12,435 nucleotides of DNA from Actinomycetota bacterium (GTDB lineage Bacteria; Actinomycetota; Thermoleophilia; UBA2241), in assembly GCA_003157715.1 (NCBI GenBank), contig PMKK01000309.1:6231-18665 (forward strand), read 5' to 3'. The position numbers and the translations under genes are program-made. The notes under the pieces were generated by a model that saw only the letters and a list, made by a program, of their open reading frames with translations, had not been told where the DNA came from and made no database searches. Below are positions 6,283-12,435 of the stretch, in pieces (within the stretch, counting starts at the first letter, position 1; each line of letters opens with the position of its first letter).

Positions 6283-8160
6283 GTGAAGAGAACGCCGGTA
6301 GCCTTGAGCAGGGCGGCTCTGGCGGTCGCGGCGCTGGTCCTGTCGGCCGGCCTTGTGTGGGGTATGACCGCCGCTCTGGCCTCGAGCGCGAGCCCGTCTC
6401 CGGCTGCCGGCAAGGTCATCCTGCGACTCGGCTGGCTGGCCGGCCCCGACAACCTGAACCCCTTCATCGGCACCAACTCGTCGGCCTTCACGGTCTGGTA
6501 CATGAACTACGACACGCTGGTCGGGCTGAACACGACCGACCTCACGCCGAACCGCACCACCGGTCTCGCCACCGGCTGGTCCACGAGCGCCGACGGCAAG
6601 GACTGGACGTTCCAGATCCGCCACGCCGCCACCTGGCAGGACGGCCGGCCGCTGACCGCTCGCGACGTGGCCTGGACCTATAACGACATCGTCGCCAACG
6701 ACATCGCCAACTGGACGGGCTACACGGCGAACATCGCCAAGGCCACCGCGGTCGGCGACTATACGGTGCGGATCGTCTGCTCGGCTCCCCAGCCGGCGTT
6801 GCTGGTCAACCTTGCCGAAGTACCCATCCTGCCCGAGCACATCTGGGCCGGGATCTCCACCAAGACGGCTGTTCACACGTACGCGAACTCGCCGCCGATC
6901 GTCGGCAGCGGACCGTTCCAGTGCGTCGAGTGGAAGAAGTCCAACTACATCGTCATGCAGGCCAACAAGAGCTACTGGCGCGGCGCGCCGCACGTCGACG
7001 ACGTCGTCTTCGAGGAGTACACCAACGCCGACACGATGGGCGAGGACATGAAGTCCGGCGCGATCGACGGCTGTCTCGGGCTGCTCCAGGCACAGATGCA
7101 GATGCTCTCGTACGTGCCGGGTATCAAGGTCAGGCCGGTGTACGTCAACGGCTACGACGAGCTCGGCTTCAACTGCTACTCGGGCGGTCCCTCCCTGGGC
7201 AACCCCGTCCTGAAGGACTGGAAGTTCCGCCAGGCGCTGCAGTGGGCGGTCGACAAGAACAAGCTCTGCTCGATCGCCTACGGCGGCATGGCCAAGCCGG
7301 CCGACACGGTCATCACCGCCGACTACTACCGCAACCCCGACTGGCACTGGACGCCGCCGGCCGGCCAGGCCTACAGCTTCGACCTGGCCAAGGCCTCGCG
7401 CCTGCTGACCGCCGCCGGCTACAAAGAGGTCAACGGCGTTCGGCTCGACCACAACGGCAAGCCGATCTCGCTGCGCCTCTATGCTCGCAGCGACTACCCG
7501 CAGGGCATCACCTGCGGCAAGTTCATCACGGGCTGGTTCCGCGAGCTCGGCCTGAAGATCACCTATTCGACGCTCGACGACGGCGCGCTCGAGAGTGCGC
7601 TCTACAACACGGTGAAAGGCGTCTTCACGCCCAACTACGACATGTTCGAGTGGGGCTGGTATAACGACGTCGATCCCGGTCCGTCGCTGAGCTACTTCAC
7701 GACCCCGCAGATCGACAACTGGAGCGACAGCGCCTGGTCGGACCCGCTCTACGATGCCGCCTACAAGGCGCAGTCGACCGAGATGGACCCCGCCAAGCGC
7801 CTGCAGCTCGTCTACAAGTGCCAGCAGCTCATCTATCAGCAGACGCCCTACATTCCGCTGGCCTACTCAGACGACACGGAGGCCTGGGACACGGTCCGGT
7901 GGACCGGCTGGGTCGAGATGCCGGCCAACGTGGGCAACGTCGTCTACCCGCCCTATGGGTACGAGACGTACTTCGATGTCCGGCCGATCGCCGGCGGCGG
8001 AGCGGCCGAGCCCGGCCTCATCGGCGTGCTCGTCGTGTTCGGCACGGTGGGGGCCGCGGGCGCGGCGGGGGCGATCTACGTCCTGGTCAGGCGCTGGACC
8101 AGGGCAGGCGAGGAGGCCCTCGAGGAGCTGCCGTCGAGCACCGCCGACGCCTCGTCGTAG
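6283..8160 (+). CDS. ABC transporter solute-binding protein, family 5 (peptide/nickel type), with C-terminal membrane anchor
   Basis: This is a 625-residue extracytoplasmic binding protein. GTG 6283 follows GGAGG (6273-6277) by five bases and begins a clear signal peptide (MKRTPVALSR, then a hydrophobic run to about residue 37). The family-5 core (about 46-560) shows GPDNLNPFIGTNSS, LATGWSTSADGKDWTFQIR with the following ATWQDGRPLTARDVAWTYND, GSGPFQCVEW and an internal FRQALQWAVDKNKL, all typical of DppA/OppA-like proteins that capture peptides or related solutes. There is no lipobox Cys after the signal peptide. Instead residues 579-602 form a membrane helix followed by RRWTRAGEEALEEL, so the protein should be held by its C terminus with a short cytoplasmic end. 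It diverges from the DppB/DppC-like pair at 4902-5891, its probable partners. Ligand not predictable; peptide most likely. Confidence 0.92.
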   Translation: MKRTPVALSRAALAVAALVLSAGLVWGMTAALASSASPSPAAGKVILRLGWLAGPDNLNPFIGTNSSAFTVWYMNYDTLVGLNTTDLTPNRTTGLATGWSTSADGKDWTFQIRHAATWQDGRPLTARDVAWTYNDIVANDIANWTGYTANIAKATAVGDYTVRIVCSAPQPALLVNLAEVPILPEHIWAGISTKTAVHTYANSPPIVGSGPFQCVEWKKSNYIVMQANKSYWRGAPHVDDVVFEEYTNADTMGEDMKSGAIDGCLGLLQAQMQMLSYVPGIKVRPVYVNGYDELGFNCYSGGPSLGNPVLKDWKFRQALQWAVDKNKLCSIAYGGMAKPADTVITADYYRNPDWHWTPPAGQAYSFDLAKASRLLTAAGYKEVNGVRLDHNGKPISLRLYARSDYPQGITCGKFITGWFRELGLKITYSTLDDGALESALYNTVKGVFTPNYDMFEWGWYNDVDPGPSLSYFTTPQIDNWSDSAWSDPLYDAAYKAQSTEMDPAKRLQLVYKCQQLIYQQTPYIPLAYSDDTEAWDTVRWTGWVEMPANVGNVVYPPYGYETYFDVRPIAGGGAAEPGLIGVLVVFGTVGAAGAAGAIYVLVRRWTRAGEEALEELPSSTADASS

Positions 8161-8295
8161 GTCGCCGCCGCGGGCCGGGGCTCTGGCCGACCGGCGAGGT
8201 TCGCGCGTCGCCGTGGCGCACGATCCGATGGTATCCTCGCAGGTAGATCTTGTTCCGTACGCGTCAGCGCGTGGTGTCTACCAGGGGGGCTCGCC

Positions 8296-9672
8296 TTGAA
8301 ACGGTGTCTGTTGGGACTGTCGTGCGCCGCGCTTGTCGTGATGGGGACGGCCGCCTGGCCGGGCGCCGCCTCGGCCGCGACCAGGCCGGCTACCCACACC
8401 GATCCGCTCGTGAGCACGCAGCCGGCCGCCGGCGCGCGTCCGGCAGTCGGCACTCGCCCGTACCACGGCACGACGGTCACATCGTCGAACTGGGCCGGCT
8501 TCGACGACTCCACCGACGGTCCCTTCACGACCGTGACGGGCACCTGGGTCCAGCCGCGCGTGCGGACCACCGGATCGATCACCACCGACGCCGCCTTCTG
8601 GGTCGGCCTCGACGGCGACAATTCGGACACCGTCGAACAGATCGGTACCGAGGGCTACAGCGAAGGCGTCGCCGGCTACGACGCGTGGTACGAGATGTAC
8701 CCGCTCTATCCGGTGACCATCGACATGGCCATCCACGCCGGCGACGTGCTCACCGGCACCGTCACCTGGGCGGCGCCGGCGGCGTTCACGCTGACGCTCG
8801 TCAACCACACGACCGGCAAGTCGTTCACCACCGGCCAGACGATGAGCACCACGCCGCAGCTCACGTCGGCCGAGGCGATCGCCGAGGCGCCGACTGACAG
8901 CAGCGGCAATGTGATCACGGCCACCAACTTCGGCATCGTCGCCTTCAGCGGCTGCACCTTCGACGGTCAGCCGATCAGCACGTACGACTGGAACCAGATC
9001 AACATGACCACCGAGTACGGCGACGCGCTGGTGGCGAAGACGTCGGCGCTGGGCTCAGACGGCGAGAGCTTCACGGTGACGACCGACGTGACGGCGCCGA
9101 CCACCGCGGTCTCGGGAGCCGGTACAGGCTGGCACGGCAAGGCGGTGACGCTGCGCTTCAAGGCGACCGACAACTCCAGGGGGCAGGGCGTCGACTACAC
9201 CGAATACTCGCTCGATGGCGGCGCGACCTGGACGCGCGGCACCGCCGTGACGGTCGCCGCTCCGGCCGACCATAGTGCCGACGGTGTCCACAAGGTCCTC
9301 TACCGTTCCGCCGACAAGGTCGGCAATCTCGAGAAGAAGCGCGCCTGCAGCGTGCTGATCGACACTCGCCGGCCGACGCCGGTCGCCAAATGGGCGGCCG
9401 CCGGCCGCCGCGGCGCTCGCACGGGGGTGCGGTTCTTCGTGAGCGATCCGCGTCCCGGCAGTTCCACCGCGACCGTGACGATCAGGTTCCACAACGCCCG
9501 TGGCGTACTGGTCAAGAAGGCCGTGCTGGCAAACGTGGTGGTCGATCGCACCGTGAACTACGGCTTTACCTGCCGGCTTTCCAGAGGCAGGTACCGGTTC
9601 TCGGTGGCAGTCACTGACGGCGCCGGCAATGCCGCGCGCACCGTGGCTGTCAACACGCTGGTGGTGCGCTGA
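8296..9672 (+). CDS. Secreted glutamic peptidase (family G1, eqolisin) with two C-terminal beta-sandwich modules
   Basis: This is a 458-residue protein. TTG 8296 lies 6 bases after GGGGGG (8284-8289) and opens a signal peptide (MKRCLLGLSC, cleavage likely after GAASA, residue 27). A Thr/Pro/Ala linker or propeptide runs to about 57. Residues 58-250 match peptidase G1: SSNWAGF (63-69), TWVQP, FWVGLDGD (101-108), Q115 in DTVEQIG, YDAWYEMYP (128-136), AGD, and AEAIAEAP (192-199). In fungal eqolisins a Gln/Glu pair catalyses cleavage, usually at acid pH. Here Q115 and E193 or E197 are the likely pair. Residues about 264-357 form an OmpL47-like beta-sandwich (YSLDGGATW, DGVHKVLYRSADKVGN), then a second sandwich (358-458) ends in NTLVVR. 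Both modules recur in the next gene. It lies 135 bases after the binding-protein gene; I see no convincing promoter there. Function as an extracellular protein degrader is inference from family. Confidence 0.85.
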   Translation: MKRCLLGLSCAALVVMGTAAWPGAASAATRPATHTDPLVSTQPAAGARPAVGTRPYHGTTVTSSNWAGFDDSTDGPFTTVTGTWVQPRVRTTGSITTDAAFWVGLDGDNSDTVEQIGTEGYSEGVAGYDAWYEMYPLYPVTIDMAIHAGDVLTGTVTWAAPAAFTLTLVNHTTGKSFTTGQTMSTTPQLTSAEAIAEAPTDSSGNVITATNFGIVAFSGCTFDGQPISTYDWNQINMTTEYGDALVAKTSALGSDGESFTVTTDVTAPTTAVSGAGTGWHGKAVTLRFKATDNSRGQGVDYTEYSLDGGATWTRGTAVTVAAPADHSADGVHKVLYRSADKVGNLEKKRACSVLIDTRRPTPVAKWAAAGRRGARTGVRFFVSDPRPGSSTATVTIRFHNARGVLVKKAVLANVVVDRTVNYGFTCRLSRGRYRFSVAVTDGAGNAARTVAVNTLVVR

Positions 9673-9676
9673 TGCA

Positions 9677-9698
9677 CCGCGCGGCGGGAGCCGCGCGG
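9677..9698 (+). terminator. Perfect 9-bp GC hairpin after the peptidase gene
   Basis: CCGCGCGGC (9677-9685) pairs perfectly with GCCGCGCGG (9690-9698) around a GGGA loop, starting four bases after the peptidase stop codon. There is no T run behind it, so it is an actinobacterial-style U-less terminator or a 3' mRNA stabiliser rather than a classical intrinsic terminator. Confidence 0.5.
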
Positions 9699-9748
9699 CC
9701 GGCATCGTCCACTCGTTGAGGAATGAAGGTCGCCCTGGGGGGTCGCAC

Positions 9749-12435
9749 ATGAAACGCGCGTGGCTTGTTCTCTGCATCGCTGTGGCGCTGACGGCCACGG
9801 CCGCCGTCCTGGCCGGTCCCGCTTGGGCTCTCGTGCCCGACGGCGCCCACGGCTGGTACTGGCAGATGCCGCAGCCGTCGACGGGTCTGGACGACGTTAC
9901 CTTCGCCGGCGCCGGCCAGGTCTGGGCGGTCGGTTACGGAGGCATCATCCAGCACAGCACCGACGGCGGCGCCACGTGGGCGGGCCAGCCGTCCGGCCTC
10001 GACGCCTACCTCTGGTCGGTCAGCTTCGGCGACGAGCGGCACGGCTGGGTCGTCGGCGCCCAGGCGTCGGGTACCTACGACGACCTGGTCCTCGGCACTA
10101 CCGACGGCGGCATCACCTGGACCGACGACACGCCGAGCGGCCTGACCGATTCACTCACCAACGCGAGCTTCGTCGACGCCGCGCACGGCTGGATCGGTAC
10201 GGACGACGGGAACCTCTTGAGGACCAGCGACGGCGGCGCTACGTGGCAGACGCTCAGGCTCGCGGCCACCTACAAGGGCGACGTTACGGTGGACTTCGTC
10301 GACGCCACCCACGGCTGGGCGGGCGGCACCCGGGGCCGTATCTGGAAGACGGTCGACGGCGGCCGGACCTGGAAGAGCGGCTCGTTCACCGGCCTGGACC
10401 CGCAGAGCTCGGTGGTCCAGCTCGATTTCGTCGACCGCAGCAACGGCTGGGTCCTCGGCCAGGACGACTATGGCGACTCCAGCGTGATGACGACCAGCGA
10501 CGGCGGCCTCTTCTGGCGCCCCGTGGCGACCGGCGCCCAGGCCACGACCGGCATCTGCGCCGCGAGCGTCGCGAACGTCTGGCTCGTCGGCCAGGACTGG
10601 ACGGACTACAGCGATGCGCAGGCCCCGACGATCCTCATGCACACGAGCGACGGCGGGTTTGAGTGGCAGACCTCGGCGGTCTCCGCGCCGGCCCCGTCGT
10701 ACGCGATCGCGGCGCGGGGCGACTCGGCTTGTGCCGTGGGCGACGGCATCCTCGTCTCGAGCGACGCCGGCGCGACCTGGCAGTCGGGCAGCTCGGGCCA
10801 GCAGTACTGGTTTGCCGGAGCCGACGCGGTCTCGGCGACCGACGTCTGGGCGGTCGACTCCGCCGGCGCCTTGCTGCACAGCAGCGACGGCGTGCGGTTC
10901 GCCGAACAGCCCGTGCCGGTGCGGGGGACGGCTTCTCTCATGGGGGTCAGCTTTCCAGATGCCGGCGACGGCTGGCTGGTGGGGGCCGGCGACAGCTTGG
11001 GCGACGGTGGCGTGATCTACCACACGAGCGACGGCGGCGCGACCTGGGGTCCGCAACAATCCAACCTGGGCGGCCGACTCGATGGCGTCGACTTCGTCGA
11101 TGCGCGCACGGGCTGGGCGATCAGCGACGACAACTCGGGCATGAACGCCGGGGCGAACCTCACCATGCAGCACACCACCGACGGCGGCGCCACCTGGATC
11201 CCCCAGTTCGTGGCCGGCAACACCGCCCTCAGCGCGGTCGACTTTGTGGACGCCGACACGGGCTGGGCGGCCGGCGGCTTGAGTTCGAGCATCGGCTCCA
11301 CGGGAGCGGTCTTCTCGTCGACCGACGGCGGTTTCACCTGGACCAGGGAGAAGCTGCCCAAAGGCACGCCCGCCATCAAGGGGCTGCAGTTCCTGAACAA
11401 AAGCGACGGCTGGGCTGTCGGCACGAGCTGGACGGTGGACGTCGCCGCCGAAACGGCCACGTCCGATGAGGGCTGGGTGCTGCACACCACCGATGGCGGC
11501 GCGACGTGGCTGCGCGTGCCCGGCCTCGAAGACAGCCTGGCCACCACGGTGCATTTCAGCGATGCCGGCCACGGCTGGGTCGGCGGTCTTGACGGCGTCT
11601 ATGCGACGGCCGACGGCGGCTCGACCTGGCAGCGCGTCGCCGCCGGCGACGGGGTCGAAGCCATCGCCGCCACCGACGCCCAGCACGTCTGGGCCTTCGG
11701 CGACGGTTTTCTCGTGTCGACGGTCGACTCCAGCGTCGACTCGGCCGCGCCCGTGACTCTCGTTTCACACAGCGACTCCGTCTGGCATCGCAAGCCGGCG
11801 ACCATTCACTTCTCGGCCAACGACATCGGCGGTTCAGGGGTCAGCCTGACGCAGTCCAGCCTCGACGGCGGGGCCTGGCAGTCCGGCGCGGCCATCACCG
11901 TGCCGGCCTATGGCGACCACCACTTCGACGGCCTGCATACCATCCGCTACCGCTCCGCCGACAACGCCGGAAACCAGGAACAGACGGAGAGCCTGACCGT
12001 CGGCGTCGACACCCTGGGCCCTGCCTGTGCCGCGCCTCGCAAGAGCGTGGTCGACACCGGCACGCGCGGCACGCTCTACTTTCTGGCCACCGACAAGAAC
12101 AGCGGTGTCAAGGAGGCGACGGTCGCGATCCTCGGAGCCCGCGGCCGCGTGCTGCGCCGGTTCGTCGAGCGCGCGGGTGACTGGGGAACTTCTCCGGCTC
12201 CGTCCTACTACTGGCTGCGCTTCAAGTGCACCCTCAAGCCCGGCAGCTACCACGTCGAGGTGCGGGCCACCGACTGGGCCGGCAACCGTCAGGTCACCGT
12301 CGGCCACAACACACTGCGCGTGGTGCGCAGCGGGGCGCCCGACGTCTCGCCGCCGTCGTGGCCGTCGGGGCTACCGGGTTCCATGAGCAGCCGTCTGAAT
12401 CACGGGCCGCGGCCCGCCTGGCTGCTGCGTCAGCC
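9749..12435 (+). CDS. Secreted YCF48/BNR (Asp-box) double beta-propeller protein with C-terminal OmpL47-like modules, 3' truncated by window
   Basis: ATG 9749 opens a frame without a stop to the window edge, 895 complete codons. GGGGGG at 9737-9742 is 6 bases upstream. The signal peptide (MKRAWLVLCI onward, cleavage near PAWA, residue 27) is clear. I count 13 Asp-boxes of the form (S/T)xDGGxTW, starting near residues 70, 117, 159, 201, 249, 299, 337, 378 (degenerate), 426, 476, 524, 580 and 620. Most blades begin with a VDFVDAxxGWAxG-like strand, the YCF48/Hcf136 pattern. A fourteenth blade without the box (VEAIAATDAQHVWAFGDGF) follows, so two seven-bladed propellers are likely. Residues about 662-752 are an OmpL47-like sandwich (SSLDGGAWQSG, DGLHTIRYRSADNAGN), 753-858 a second one ending NTLRVVR. 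A Pro/Ser-rich stretch then runs off the window. YCF48 helps photosystem II assembly in phototrophs; here a surface binding or scaffold role is more likely. Not an obvious sialidase: no RIP motif is seen. Confidence 0.88.
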   Translation, partial: MKRAWLVLCIAVALTATAAVLAGPAWALVPDGAHGWYWQMPQPSTGLDDVTFAGAGQVWAVGYGGIIQHSTDGGATWAGQPSGLDAYLWSVSFGDERHGWVVGAQASGTYDDLVLGTTDGGITWTDDTPSGLTDSLTNASFVDAAHGWIGTDDGNLLRTSDGGATWQTLRLAATYKGDVTVDFVDATHGWAGGTRGRIWKTVDGGRTWKSGSFTGLDPQSSVVQLDFVDRSNGWVLGQDDYGDSSVMTTSDGGLFWRPVATGAQATTGICAASVANVWLVGQDWTDYSDAQAPTILMHTSDGGFEWQTSAVSAPAPSYAIAARGDSACAVGDGILVSSDAGATWQSGSSGQQYWFAGADAVSATDVWAVDSAGALLHSSDGVRFAEQPVPVRGTASLMGVSFPDAGDGWLVGAGDSLGDGGVIYHTSDGGATWGPQQSNLGGRLDGVDFVDARTGWAISDDNSGMNAGANLTMQHTTDGGATWIPQFVAGNTALSAVDFVDADTGWAAGGLSSSIGSTGAVFSSTDGGFTWTREKLPKGTPAIKGLQFLNKSDGWAVGTSWTVDVAAETATSDEGWVLHTTDGGATWLRVPGLEDSLATTVHFSDAGHGWVGGLDGVYATADGGSTWQRVAAGDGVEAIAATDAQHVWAFGDGFLVSTVDSSVDSAAPVTLVSHSDSVWHRKPATIHFSANDIGGSGVSLTQSSLDGGAWQSGAAITVPAYGDHHFDGLHTIRYRSADNAGNQEQTESLTVGVDTLGPACAAPRKSVVDTGTRGTLYFLATDKNSGVKEATVAILGARGRVLRRFVERAGDWGTSPAPSYYWLRFKCTLKPGSYHVEVRATDWAGNRQVTVGHNTLRVVRSGAPDVSPPSWPSGLPGSMSSRLNHGPRPAWLLRQ

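Noticed and set aside
5253..6683. Plus-strand open frame of about 476 codons opposite the DppB-like gene and across the divergent gap
   Set aside because: His/Asp/Arg-rich antisense product; it would run through the promoter region and into the binding-protein gene in the wrong frame.
6151..7452. Minus-strand open frame opposite the binding-protein gene
   Set aside because: Val/Gly/Asp-rich antisense shadow typical of high-GC genes; the plus strand encodes a well-recognised family-5 protein.
10151..11686. Long minus-strand open frame opposite the propeller gene
   Set aside because: Antisense shadow created by GC-rich repeated Asp-box codons; low-complexity product and no ribosome site, while the plus frame shows regular blades.

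Overview
The window is GC-rich (Watson-Crick G/C at most third codon positions) with GTG, TTG and probably CTG starts, actinobacterial-type promoters and a primary sigma factor of the RpoD/SigA type. I read it as a deep-branching Actinomycetota (Thermoleophilia- or OPB41-like, often known only from metagenomes). That placement is inference from gene style, not from a marker comparison.

Layout. (1) Bases 2-1473: the 3' end of the primary sigma factor gene, followed 33 bases later by an exported coiled-coil cell-wall hydrolase-like protein. (2) 1708-2865: a six-span membrane protein with a long Pro/Ala/Gly-rich tail. (3) 3057-3356: a small protein whose N terminus resembles TatA/TatB and whose tail is made of 21-bp tandem repeats, with a good promoter, a strong Shine-Dalgarno and probably a CTG start. 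(4) 4902-5891 and 3448-4902, minus strand: two translationally coupled peptide-type ABC permeases; the second has an extra N-terminal membrane region of about 150 residues. (5) 5892-6282: a divergent control region with a good plus-strand promoter, a 9-bp direct repeat and four 15-bp repeats. (6) 6283-8160: a family-5 solute-binding protein anchored by a C-terminal membrane helix rather than a lipid. (7) 8296-9672: a secreted glutamic peptidase (family G1, eqolisin) with two C-terminal beta-sandwich modules. (8) 9749 to the window end: a secreted YCF48/BNR-type protein with 14 propeller blades, probably two seven-bladed propellers, followed by the same two C-terminal modules. This last gene is open at the right edge and is the largest in the window.

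Taken together, bases 3448-12435 look like an outward-facing protein- and peptide-handling island: a secreted, probably acid-active peptidase next to a surface-anchored peptide-binding protein and its permeases, plus a large surface propeller protein carrying the same C-terminal modules as the peptidase. The transporter's ATPase subunits are not in the window. No RNA genes, CRISPR arrays, insertion sequences or phage genes were seen.
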